Origin: Calycina herbarum | Lineage: Eukaryota; Ascomycota; Leotiomycetes; Helotiales; Pezizellaceae | Length of the DNA stretch: 64,000 nucleotides | Assembly: GCA_001414485.1 (NCBI GenBank) | Contig: LLEY01000018.1 | Location: 434,001-498,000 of the forward strand | Direction: 5' to 3' | Shown here: positions 1-11,099 of the stretch, in pieces | How the letters are laid out: every line of letters begins with the position of its first letter | How positions within the stretch are numbered: the stretch's first letter is position 1 | Notes under the pieces: generated by a model | What the model was told of the DNA's origin: nothing | What the model saw: the letters and a program-made list of their open reading frames with translations, nothing else | The model's database searches: none | Position numbers and translations under genes: made by a program

Positions 1-1005
1 TTCGTCTAGAATAAACAGGCTAAGAATACTTTTTAAAAGCTTAAGATGAAATTTATAGAAAAACCTATTTTATACGATTTTAACATAGACAAGCCTAGTA
101 TAGTAGAAATAGATATCTTAGACATAGTAGTAGAAGCGGTCTACTTATAACTAAATAATAAAGAGAAACTTATATCTATTATATATTATTCTAAAACATT
201 TAATCTAATATAATAAAACTATAGTATATTTAATAAAGAATTACTTACTATAGTACTAGCTTTAGAATATTAGAGGATCTACCTTTAGAGTATTAGATAC
301 CTAGTAATAGTACTTACTAATTACTTAAATCTAAAAACGTTTACAACAACTAAGAAACTCGTTACTAGGCGCCTAGCTAGGTAGTTTAAAACTTTAGCCG
401 GATTTAAGATAATTATTCGATATATTAGTAGTACGAGTAATACTCGAGCTAATACTCTTAGTAGGAAACCTAGTTATAAGAATAATAAGAAAAATATTAA
501 TATAGTAATATTAAAGTATAATAAGAATAGTAATTTAGTATCTATAGTATATAAGATTACGTTTATAATATAAGATAAAGACTTTTAAAGAAATAAGATT
601 TAGAAAGCTTAGGAAAGAGCTCGTTCTAATTTAGCCTTATAGGCGGAAGTAGAAGGACTAACGCTAAATAGAAAAGATTTTATAGATATATATTAAGTTA
701 TAAATAATTAGAATAATAAGAAATAATATAGGAATAGAAAACTTTAGGTTTCTAATTTATATATAAAAGAATTTATTAAGAAATACTATTTAGCGTCTAC
801 TTATAGATATTAGAGAATTCGTCGAACTCTCTAGAAGATAAAATAATATTACTATATTAATAGAGTGTTAAAAGTAGTTAAGGAAGTAATAGTAGAATAT
901 AATACCTATACTAGGAATAAGACTTTCTACTATACTTCTTATAGATAGATAAATACTACTCTAATACTATAAATACCTTAGAAATTAATATCTATAGATT
1001 TTATA

Positions 1006-2866
1006 ACGTGGTATACCAGGACCTCGTGATTATTAGGACCTTGTGAATTTTTTCCTACTCTACTACTTTAAAATATAATAAAACTACTATAACATATTAA
1101 ATTAATTAAAACTACTCAGAATCTAATAAACTAGATATATCTACAACTTCTTAACACGTCCGTGTATTATAACTAGTTTTTCTATAAGTACTATAACGTC
1201 GCTAAGTCGTTTATCCTTCATCTTCTCTACCCTCCCTAGAGCGCTTATTACGTCGAACCTGCTCCTCCGTATTCTTCTAAGCTAATCCGTCCTATGTATC
1301 CTCTATAGTAAGTATACCTCCTTCTTAGACACAGGTATTTTTAGCCCTCCGGCGTTTACTAAGGGCTTTATTTACTATTCGAAGTATATAGACCTTAGCT
1401 AATAAGAGGGTTACCTTATAAGCTAATCGCTCTATACCTTTTGCTAATAAAGCGATTGTCTAGAAAATAGGTGTTAGCGAGCTTCCTTAGTAACGAGTAA
1501 TACGATCCTTAATAAGAGTTGATTACGAAAGAGCTTTAGAAGGGTTATAAGAAGTCTAGGAGACTTAAGAGGTAGCGTCGGTAGAGGGGGGTCCGGTAGG
1601 TGTAGGAGTCTATAACTTAATATTAAGCTTTAAGATTACAGTCTAGGGTTCTAGAGGCACTAGACTAGCTCTACAGAACCTAGCTTTAGCGTTTTAGGTT
1701 ATTATTAACTGGTTATAGGCTATATAAAACATAAGAAAGAACTCGACCTTAGTAATATAGTTTATATAAGCCTTGATAAAGGTCTTGATTTAACGCTCAT
1801 ATATATGTTTAAGAATACTAAAACACCTAACGTCGAGTGGCTAGGTTAGATAAGACGAATAAGGAGGTAGACAAAGAGTAATAATATTATATAACTTGTA
1901 ATACTCTTAGAATACTACTGATTTATAACTCTTATACCTATCTAGAACTAACATTCGATATAGCCCTTTTATATAACTACGAGTATACTTATTAAAGTGT
2001 TCTAGCTATTCTAAGCCTGTCTTATTATTAGTCTATCTATTACTAGTTAGTTTAATAACCTAGTTGTTAGGAAGACCGCCCTTAGTATACTAACTAGTAA
2101 GGTGATTTTTCCCTTAAACTACTAAGAATAGAGAGATGCTTAAACCCTCTCTATTAATATAGACAATTGCTATAGCCTATTCTCGATTACCTAGCTAGAT
2201 AGCCTTGCCTCTGCTACGTCGATCAGCGCGTGTAATAACTATTCTAGTATAGATAATATCTATTATAAAACTAGTCTTGTTAAAGTTATAGAAATCGTAG
2301 TCTTAGATCCTATATTTCGCCTACATATTCTCTACTAGTCGAAACCACGCGCTAATTAGCTTAGGATCTTCGTATAAGGCCCTTTGAAAATCGTAAATAC
2401 GATTAAAACACGTCTTTAGTTCTAGACGTCGTTGTATAAATCGTTGTACCTAGTTCTTTCTAACGCGTTGTCCTCTACGTAACTCGAGTATATAATTTAC
2501 TATATCTTCTACACTACCTAGCTAGGGCGCAAATCCTCTTATATCTAGATCAAGTATATTTTGAATAATCACCTCCTCTTCTATTATAGTTATTTTATGA
2601 TTTACTAGCCGGTGTTCGCTAAGAGTAGTTCAACTAGCTATTCTATCGGTAAGTATAGAATAAGAGACTCTATATAGCTTCGCAGCTTTACTATAGTTTA
2701 TTTGTTTAGATGATCGAATAGCTTCGATAGCTAGGATAATTCGAGCTTCTTAGGTTTAAGATTCTATTAGGTAGTTGTTAAGAAAACGCGTATTAAAGTT
2801 AGAGGTAGTAGAGTAGGGAAAAAATTCACGAGGTCCTGATAATCACGAGGTCCTGGTATACCACGT
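1006..2866 (-). mobile_element. Fot-a: Fot1/pogo (Tc1-mariner superfamily) DNA transposon, 1861 bp
   Basis: Terminal inverted repeats of about 48 bp start ACGTGGTATACCAGGACC at 1006 and end at 2866. The TA target is duplicated (1004-1005 and 2867-2868), and removing the element restores the Gyp1 integrase frame seen intact in other copies near 39840 and 61550. Each TIR holds two 17-bp direct units (left 1017-1033 and 1034-1050). The length matches Fot1-type elements of about 1.9 kb. Confidence 0.93.
1085..2760 (-). pseudogene. Fot1/pogo transposase, RIP-inactivated (Fot-a)
   Basis: On the minus strand the frame opens with a pogo-type helix-turn-helix (EARIILAIEAI, then a KAAKLYRVSYSTL-like block, about 2640-2755). 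A DDE core follows, with NFDKT (the usual Asp-Glu-Thr), the ADRRSRGK-like stretch and a WLGNREQA block (about 2170-2290), and a basic C-terminal tail (STYRKTSYNTR, about 1150). The enzyme would cut and paste the element at TA sites. Many in-frame TAA/TAG/TGA codons sit at former Gln, Trp and Arg positions, so it cannot encode an active protein. The true start codon is not certain. Confidence 0.88.
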
Positions 2867-3506
2867 TAGTTAAATTACTAAAATCTAAAGATCTAATAAT
2901 AAGAGTTATATATAATATAATCCTAGTTATAATAGAATAGCTTATAAAGTATATAATTCTAATAGTATATATAGAGTTAAGTATAGCTAAGGAATTAGTA
3001 TTTATATTTCTTAGAGAAGTAGTCTTAAGATATAAACTACTTAAAGAAATACTCTTAAATAGAGACAAGCTCTTTATCTTAAAATTCTAGATTACTCTTA
3101 TAAAACGATTAAGTATAAAAAGAAAGCTTTTAACAGCTTTTTACCTCTAGACGAATAGAGGAAATAAACGTATAAATTAAGTAGTTAAAACATACCTTTG
3201 TTATTATATAAATTACTAGTGAGATAACTAGGTAGAACTACTACCTCTAGTATAGTTTACCTATAATAGTTTAGTAATAGAAATAATACTTATTATACTA
3301 TTCTATACTAACTTTAGATATAAATTAGTAGTATATCGAGAACTACTATCTATAACTATTAATAACTAACTTGCTTATATTTAGATCTTAAAAATTAAAA
3401 GTCTATATAAGGAACTTATAGAGGATTTATAGTTTATAGCTAAAAGAAATATATACTACTATAATAAACGACGTAGTTAGAAGCTAATACTAAAAGAGAG
3501 AGATAG

Positions 3507-3689
3507 TGTAACAGCCTTCTATAAATATACTAAAAGAGATGCTTATAGAATAGTACCTATATTCGAAGAAAACTAAACTAAAGAGAGAAGAGGAGAGTTG
3601 GTACGCTCTGTCTCTATTTATGTATACTAAGCGAGACTTCGGTAGAACCTCGGCCTGTGATCCAGTCGTATGTGACTGGGACTGTTACA
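3507..3689 (-). repeat. Gyp2 3' LTR (183 bp)
   Basis: Same length as the right-hand LTR at 8986-9168. I count 10 differences between them, all transitions. A solo copy of this LTR lies at 51425-51607 in reverse orientation. Confidence 0.93.
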
Positions 3690-6600
3690 CCACCCCCTCC
3701 TTCAACCGGGCCCCCTCTAACCAAGCCGCTTTGTCTTCCGTAGCTATAGGGTCGTTACTCTCTAATTCGCTGTAATTGTCCCTTCCTGCCTCGTACGCCT
3801 CTAGCTACAAAGGAAGAGCCTTTAAAGGCCCGTCAGCTGTTAGATTTACTAAATAGAATTCCTTTAATATATATAGCGAGTAGGCTATATAGCGAGCTAG
3901 GTGCTAGTCAAGGTCCTCGTTATAGCCCTTCTACTTTAATCGGTAGTAAAGAGACTTCTATCGCGTCTTACTTATAAGTACTTCCTTAACCTCCTATTCT
4001 TCTTCTTTGTCGACGATAATCGGTGGAGGTGGCGTACTTACTTATCTAAGTAGAGGATCGTCTAAAGCTTTACGTAACTTCTCTAGTATAAAGATAGGAT
4101 AGACTCTAATAAAGGATAGTAACTAGAGTCTAAAAGCAGAGCCAACTTCCTCAAAGATCTTAAAAGGTCTAGCTATCTAGTGGTCTAACTTCTAGCTAGG
4201 TCTTTACGTATTCCAGTCCTTTATAGTAACAAAAACTATATCGCCGACTCTAAAGTCTACTTCTCGTCTATGTCTATTCACGTCCCGTTCTTTCTTTTCT
4301 TAAGCTTTTACTATATTCGCTTAGCCAACGTCTAGTACTTCTTAAAGAGTCTTCGTAACTGTTATAGCTTCTTCTTATAATAGCCTCTCTTATATAGTCG
4401 AGGGTTCAAGCATATTCTAGTTAAAAGACGTTCTTAATAAGTAGCCCTTTTATAATTCGAACAGGGATATTCTAATAGTACTATAAGGTAGTATAAGCTA
4501 AGCGTGGTCTATTATTAGAAGTAGCTCTAACCAATTATTCTAGTAGTAATTTACATACAGCCTTAAGCGCTAATCTAGGTACTAGTTTATAATTTCGGTT
4601 TATCTGTCTGTCTAGGCGTAATTTACAGTTGAAAGTCGAAGCCGGACGCCGAGGATTCGTATAAATTCTCGCTAGAAGGCAGAGATAAACTAAGGGCCTC
4701 TATTAGAGACAATACTCTCTAGGATTCCGTGATATTATAATACGTGCTATAAGTATAGCCTAGCTATCTGCTTAGCTGTTACTTCCTTTTAGCATAGGAT
4801 AGAGATAGATTGTTTAGATAATCAGTCGATAACTATAAATACGTTATTAAAGCCGTGCTTATTAGCTAGGAAGGATTTAAAGTCTATTGCCACGTGTTAC
4901 TATATACGTAATAGAACTAGAAGTAGGTGTAGATAACTAGGGGTCTTGTCTCTTAGTATATCCGCTCTTCGACATTTGTAACAGTTATATATATATTACG
5001 TAATATTAGACTTTATATTTCGCTAGATATATCTTAAGCAAAGGATCTGGTAGGTCTTATCTCGTCTAGGGTGGGCTAGTAGTACTTAGTCGTGTACTTT
5101 ATAGATCAGGTCTGTCTATAAAGTATCGATATCTAGTACTATTAAGTAGCCTCGATAAAGTAGTAGGTCTTCCTCTAAGACATACGGAGAGTCTTCGTCG
5201 TTCTTAGCCTGTAATCGTAAAGCTTAAAGTGTCTCAGCATCCTTATTTGCTTTACAGATTCGTTTAGAGAGCGTAAGAGACTCCTAGAAGTGATCGTCGT
5301 CGACTGGAGCTAACGTAATAGAGCTTATTTCGACCCCGAGGTCTTTAAGTGCTTCTATATCAACTTATTCTTTCGTTAAGAGTGTATAGGTCTGGTATTG
5401 TTCTTTCAGCTCCTTCTAAGTCTGTAACTCGTCCGTTTTTCGTGTTAAAGCGTCCGCCTTCCTATTCTCTTTTCTAGAACGGTATATTACTATAAAGTGG
5501 TATTCGGCTAAAGCTTTAGCCCATCTAGCTTAACGTGTAGTAAGCTGCTTTATCGTTATAAAGTACTCGAGTACTTTATAGTTAGTATAAATACGAACTT
5601 TCTCGTACGTGCTTTATAATTCCGGTCTCTATTCCGTAAGCGAGCGTACGATTACAAGCATCTCTTTATCGTAAATCTCGTAATTACACTTAGCTAAGGA
5701 CATAACCTTACTAAAGTAAGCTACTAGGTACCATTCGCCGTCTGCTTACTGTTATTATAGTATCCCAGCGATTATCCCGTCTAAGGCGTCTGTCTCGATC
5801 ATCGTAGGAAGCTCTAAAGAGTAGTAGCGAAGGACTAGTACTGTCGTAAGGTATTCTTTCAGCTCCTTAAAAGCGTCCTAGCAGCTTTTGTCGAAGTTAA
5901 AGGGTACGTTGTCCTTTATAAGACGTATAAGTAGTTTTATAATAATTCTGTAATTCTATATAAACCTCTAGTAGAAGTTATAAAAGCCTAGGAAGCTTTA
6001 GACGCCTTTTACTATATCTAGTACTTGCTAATTCTAGACTACTATAACTTTTTCTAGATCTACTTTAATACTATTAGTCCTAATAATAAAGCTAAGGTAT
6101 TTTGTCTTCTCAACGTTAAATTCGTATTTCTTAATATCTACTTATAAGCTAGTATCCCGTAGTCGCTAGAGGACTTTTTATACGTGTTCCTCGTACTCTA
6201 ATATATTTAAAGAATAGATAAGGATGTCGTCTAAGTAAGTAGAGTAGAAATCGTCTAAATAGTCGAAAAGTACGTCGTTTATATACCGCTAGTACGTAGA
6301 TAGTCTATTCGTAAGTCTAAAGGGCAGAACCTTATACTTATACGTTTTATAACGTGTATAGAAAGTGGTTAGTTCTTCAGAATTAGGATCTATTCTTATA
6401 TAATAGAAAGCTTAACAGATATCGAGTTTCGTAAAGATACGAGCTTAACTAATATAGGCTAGCGTTTTATCGATAAGAGGAAGTAGATAGCAGTCTTTTC
6501 AAGTAAGGTTGTTAAGCTTCCGGAAGTCGATATAAAAGCGTAATCTTCCGTCTACCTTCTTAATAAACAGTACTAGAGCAGTAAAAGGGGACTGGCTATA

Positions 6601-8935
6601 CTCTATAAATCCCTTATAAAGGTTGTCTAAGATATATTCCTTTATAGCAAGTAGCTCTTCAGTCGACATCTTATATAGTAGAGAATATCTAAGGGTATCT
6701 GTTCCTTCTAGCTATATTTTATAGTCGTAATATTAGTAAGGTAGTAGGGTATCTAAAGCTTCCTTTAAGAATATATCTATAAAATCTACATACTTCTCTA
6801 GAACCTCTAGTGTTACTATACGATCCTCTTCTCGTCCAGCTATAATACTGTTAATCTCGTATAAGCTAGTAGTAAACATCTCGCTATCTTTCTAAAGTAA
6901 ATAGTAGTACATTCCTACTACGGATATAGTAGAGATATTGATTATCATAGAAGGTTCTTACTTTAGAAAGGGCTTTCGTCGATAGACTAGGGTAAGTACT
7001 TTCTTAGGTAATCCCTCGAGTTCCCGTTTTATAATCTAGTATTATACTTATATAGAAGACTAGTAGTTGCTTTCGTAGATTATAGGTACGTATTCCAGAT
7101 GTTCTATTATACTAAGTTCTAGAATAGATCAGCTATCCTATCTTTATAATTCGTCCGTTTCTATTACAAGGTTATAAGCGTCTACCTAATTCTAGTAAAA
7201 GAGCGTAGGATCCTTAGGATAAATAGCTTCGTACGAGAGAGAGGTAGGCTACTAAGTAGAGAAGTGAGGCTTAAGTTCCTCTAGCTAGAATAACTTTTAA
7301 TAAGTTACGTTAATATTAATATAAAAGTATTTAAAGAATTTTCAGCTGAGGATAACGTTATATAATCCTAGGTCTAGTAGAATAAAGAGTATATTAAAGA
7401 ATTTACAGCTATCTAATACGTAATTAGAGAGGAAGTAGTAAGTAGCTTCTCCGCTAATCTCTCCGTTATATCTACGAATCTTTATAGGTATAGGAAGTCT
7501 TTTTGTTTTAAGGTTATAGAACTTCGCTAAGTCGTAGCTAAATTAGACGTCTATAAAAGAGAATGTATTTACTCTAAGGTTACTAAAAGTAGTAGTTTAT
7601 ATACTATATCTATTAATCGTTATTATACTAGGTAAAGTAAACGCTTTTCTACTAACTAATAACCGTAGATTAATCTTAGAGAGATTAATCCTATATTTAC
7701 CTAAGATAGAGTCTTCCCTTAGGTATAGTCGTTTCCCGACTTTAGATCTAGCTTCTTCTTCCTTCTCTAGCTCGCTTAAGTCTACCTTCTTATAGACTCT
7801 TAGCTGTGGGCAGGACTTGATATAATAGCCGACTTCTCTATAGTTATAACACGTGTTAGTAGAGGGGTGAATACTAGCTACGCGAGTAGGAATTTCTAGA
7901 GAACGTGTAGCTATAGCCGTATTTATAGCTATAGTAGATAGATACTTGCTTATACGCTTTCTGGTCTTTTCTTCTATAATGTCTCGTAGGTCGTTGTCGA
8001 CGCTACTAGTAAGAGTATAAAAGAGGTCTATATCTCTCTTAGCTTGAAGTCTAACAACTGTGAGAGCTTGTTAGAGGTTGATAGTTAACTTGTTAAAAAG
8101 GTTATTAATTCTATCTTACTTTAGAGCCCTAGACTCGTCTACCAGCTTCTAGAACTTCGCTCGAAACTCGTAGAACGTCTCTCGAGCTATTCGTAGCTCT
8201 TAGTACTTCTTACGAGCTTCGTTACAAACGTACAGACTAACTACAATGTTGCGGAGGTAAGCTAGCATCTCGTTATAAGTAGTGAATCAGTTGTTAGTAT
8301 CGAACTTGTATTTTGAGTAAATATAATTACGTACTTAGCCAGTAGTAGCACGATATACTAGGTTTATCTTTGCCTCCTTAGACTCGAAGTAGTCGGTATT
8401 AATATGTAGCTTTGCTATAATTTCAGTCTCCTAGGTGTCGTATGTGATCCGGTCGTCTTCTATCGTAAACGTACGTAGATTCTCTACTTTACTAGTCTTC
8501 TTAGAAGACTAGGCAACCTTTTCAGCTTTGAGCTCTGTAGGAGTGTATTCACGGCGTACGTGCATTTCTGCTGCTTAAGGGGTAGATCTAGTATTAACTT
8601 TAAGGTAGTAGACCTTATCTGTGAGAGTAGTTATCGTCTAAAGGATTTGTTATAAGGCATCATCGACTATAAGAGGAGGAGGTGACTTAGACTTTGCTGC
8701 TGTAGAAGAGCTAGTAGTAGCCTTGCCAGTAGGTGGAGGTGGTAGTGCTATAGCTTAGGAAGAGGTCTTAGTCTTTCGAGAGCTAGTGTTGATAGTAGGT
8801 AGTAAAGGTAAAGGTAAAGGTAGAGGCTCTTCGTCTAATTGCTTATCGAGCTAGCTAAGGGAGGAGCGTTGTAACTTGTTACCGTGTGCGAATAGATTTG
8901 CTATAAGGTGAATATATATGTTTTTGTTCGTTAGT
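3690..8935 (-). pseudogene. Gyp2 gag-pol polyprotein, RIP-inactivated
   Basis: Reading from high to low coordinates: a gag region (about 8935-7870); a CCHC zinc knuckle (about 7862-7806, CYNYREVGYYIKSCP, with Cys2 and the His changed to Tyr by G-to-A); reverse transcriptase with YLDDILIYS (about 6219-6245); RNase H; integrase with QHVAIDFKSF, VIDRLSKQ and the SNRGPQFIS core (about 4980-4500); and a C-terminal chromodomain (about 4015-3850, blocks EVKEVLISK and the K-GYNED motif). The domain order is that of chromodomain-bearing Ty3/Gypsy elements. Stops at Gln and Trp codons make it non-functional. Confidence 0.9.
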
Positions 8936-8985
8936 TTTAGGATATTCGTATACCTTCCTAGGCGAGAGTGTGAGTTTAGTTTTAG

Positions 8986-9168
8986 TGTGACAGCCCTCTA
9001 TAAATACATCAAAAGAGATGCTTATAGAATAGTACCTATATTCGAAGAAAACTAAACTAAAGAGAGAAGAGAAGAGTTAGTACGCTCTGTCTCTATTTAT
9101 GTATACTAAGCGAGACTTCGGTAAAACCTCGGCCCGTGATCCAGTCGTATGTGACTGGGACTGTCACA
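8986..9168 (-). repeat. Gyp2 5' LTR (183 bp)
   Basis: Pairs with 3507-3689. It is followed by the GATAG TSD (9169-9173) and then by the resumed Gyp1 integrase C-terminus. It is the less mutated of the two LTRs. Confidence 0.93.
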
Positions 9169-9569
9169 GATAGAGTTTATTTAGTATAAAAAAATATTAA
9201 TATAAAAAGACTAAGTAATAAACTAGATTATAAAAAACTTAGATTATTTAAAATTAAACGTGTTAAAGGACTTTTAAATTATAAATTAACACTACTAAGA
9301 ACTATAAACATCTATCTAGTATTCTATATATCCTTACTTAAACTAGTATTACTAAGAGCTCTACTAGCTCTACTTATAGAAATTCAACTAGTAAATCTAA
9401 ACGCTAAGTATAAAGTTAAGAGGATTCTTAACTATAGGCTTATTAGAGAACAGGTTAAGTACTTAATTAAATAGTTAGATTACCTATACTTAGAAAACAC
9501 TTAAGAGCTAACAAGCAATCTTAACTAGTACTCGAGGGAACTTTAGAAGTTCTACCGTCAAAACCTAGG

Positions 9570-10110
9570 GTTACCTATATCTCGTAGTCGAAAGAGAAGG
9601 TCTTAAGAAAGGCTAAATTAAGAGACGGCTCGATATTAAAAGCGGAGCCGCTAGAGACAGAAGGGGCTACTAGCTAGGTAACCTCTACCTCTCTCTACTC
9701 TTTCTATTCCCTCTTCTTCTTTTCTCGTTCCTTAGCTTTATCAAGCTCTTATAGGTTAGTAAGACTACGACGGAGTATCTCTTACTCCTGCTTAGCGAGA
9801 AAGCGTTATTATTTCTATAGTCGGAGGATTTTCTATATAGCTTCTTCTTAAACCTTATAAGCTGTTTCCTTCTTCTATTATAACCTTTACTTCTAAGTAT
9901 TAAAAGATTCCTACTCGAAAATTAAGAGTATTCGGTTTTACTTCTTAATATTATAAGATTTGCCTTTTCTAGTATATTTAGAGTACTTAGAGCTACTAGC
10001 GATACTGATATATTAACAGCTAGTCTTTATATTAATATAACAGGTATAAGGAATTATTTCACGTCTTATATATTTAATTCGAAGAGTGTTAAGAGTTCTA
10101 TATTATTTAA
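9570..10110 (-). pseudogene. Antisense accessory ORF between pol and 3' LTR of Gyp1
   Basis: On the strand opposite to pol, the stretch reads as a Lys/Arg/Glu/Gln-rich coiled-coil-like protein. It has a block LRLQKQQRFLAKQEQEMLRR (stops read as Gln) followed by SLTNLQELDKAKERE and an acidic, charged C-terminus. A closely similar stretch sits at the same place in Gyp3 (50790-51320), and a diverged one in Gyp4 (about 28990-29480). I recall similar antisense ORFs next to fungal Gypsy elements, but I know no function. Nonsense codons make this copy dead. Confidence 0.6.
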
Positions 10111-10230
10111 GTCTGTCTTTTAAGAGAGGTATTAATAATATAATAGAACTAGAGAAGGCTACTAGCTTATTAACGATATTTCTTAGTCTATACTTAAGTA
10201 TAAGAACACGCTAGGCTAAGAAGGGGATAG

Positions 10231-10692
10231 TGTTATAAATCACGTTTATATAGTAAGTAGTCTAGATAGCGCTCTAATAGAATAAGGTATAATATCTAGG
10301 AAGAGAAGGTAGTATAGAAGGAAATTAGTAGTACGAAGGTATTTAAGGGTTTTAGGATTTTACTATTATAAGACTGTTGGAAGTCACGTGTGGTTATGTA
10401 ACGTAATCGCCTATATCGCTCTAATCGTCGTAATCGCGAGCGATATAAGCGATGTAAGCGATAAAGGCGATATACTTAGAGAACGAGGACTCTATATAGA
10501 ACTAATACGTCTGTTATTAGATAGGAGCTTCGTACTTAACTTTAGTTATTAATCTTATTATCTTATTTAATATCTTTAATATAAGTAACGAGTTCACTTC
10601 TAAGTAAATAACCTAGCGTATTTATACTTCTTACTATATACTAACTAGCGAGACTTAGTTACCTTTGTTTAGTTAGTTTGAGTTTCGTTATA
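10231..10692 (+). repeat. Gyp1 3' LTR (462 bp)
   Basis: Starts TGTTATAAATCACG directly after the polypurine tract AAGAAGGGGATAG and ends TTTCGTTATA (TTACA in unmutated copies). It contains a 9-bp tandem repeat (GCGATATAA and variants, about 10439-10475) and a TATA-like box (CTCTATATAG, about 10490). It belongs to the same LTR subfamily as Gyp3. Confidence 0.92.
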
Positions 10693-11035
10693 GAGGAGCG
10701 TTATATATATTAAGTATATAAAGCGGAGGGCTTTAAGAGGAAGTAATCTCGATATAAACAAGGTCTCGGTATTTAAGTAAGAGTATAGTCGGTGATTATT
10801 AACTTAAGAGAATCCTCGCTCTCTTTCGTACGAAAATAAGGACTCTAGAAGGGTTAACGTTCTAGTCGTATATAGGTCTAAAGTAGGTATAGTTTAGGTG
10901 TTATCTTATAATTTAATAGTTAATCTCTTTCTAGTAGATATATAGTTCTTAGATAAGAACTATATCTATTTATCTAGAGTAGGCTAGTTAGAGTACTAGC
11001 TCTTAGTACTTACTAGACTTATATATATTAATTTA
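10693..11035 (-). pseudogene. LINE-1 ORF2 N-terminus (endonuclease domain fragment)
   Basis: The frame gives a block like LAYSRQIDIVLIQELYI, which matches the first conserved motif of the apurinic-type endonuclease/exonuclease/phosphatase fold of LINE ORF2. HPNYTYFRP and a VLIFVRKRARI block follow, with stops at former Gln codons. The rest of ORF2 is missing here because the Gyp1 LTR begins at the next base. Confidence 0.7.
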
Positions 11036-11099
11036 TAAGACTTAAAGGCAGTGTTACTTAAAAGGTCCTCGTCTACTTATAGAGGAGAGAGGTAAGGGT

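Larger units (their letters stand above)
3507..9168 (-). mobile_element. Gyp2: chromodomain-bearing Ty3/Gypsy retrotransposon, 5662 bp, inserted in Gyp1
   Basis: Two direct LTRs of 183 bp (3507-3689, 8986-9168) begin TGTRACAG and end TGTYACA. They are flanked by the 5-bp TSD GATAG (3502-3506 and 9169-9173). The gag-pol frame runs on the minus strand. A purine-rich tract (complement of about 3690-3705) lies next to the left LTR, which is therefore the 3' LTR. The element interrupts the Gyp1 integrase, whose sequence resumes at 9169. It is GC-richer than the surrounding Gypsy copies. Confidence 0.93.
1..10692 (+). mobile_element. Gyp1: Ty3/Gypsy LTR retrotransposon, RIP-mutated, 5' end outside window, split by two insertions
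   Basis: The visible pieces are 1-1005, 2867-3506 and 9169-10692. Read in order on the plus strand they give RNase H (about 50-460, with the recognisable YSK, NYxIFNKELL and ALEYWR blocks), integrase (about 760-1003 and 2869-3500), then integrase C-terminus and chromodomain (about 9180-9560, with VKRILN and YLIKW-like blocks). Stops replace Gln and Trp codons throughout. The interruptions are a Fot1-like DNA transposon and a second Gypsy element, each bounded by its own TSD. A polypurine tract (10219-10230) and the 3' LTR close the element. It appears to have inserted into LINE-1, whose ORF2 begins directly after the LTR. The 5' LTR, gag and most of pol lie before the window. Confidence 0.9.

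Noticed and set aside
2826..3068. 80-codon minus-strand frame, and a similar 75-codon frame at 39822-40049
   Set aside because: Antisense shadows of Gypsy integrase; RIP removes stops from some antisense frames by chance, and both copies cover the same integrase part.
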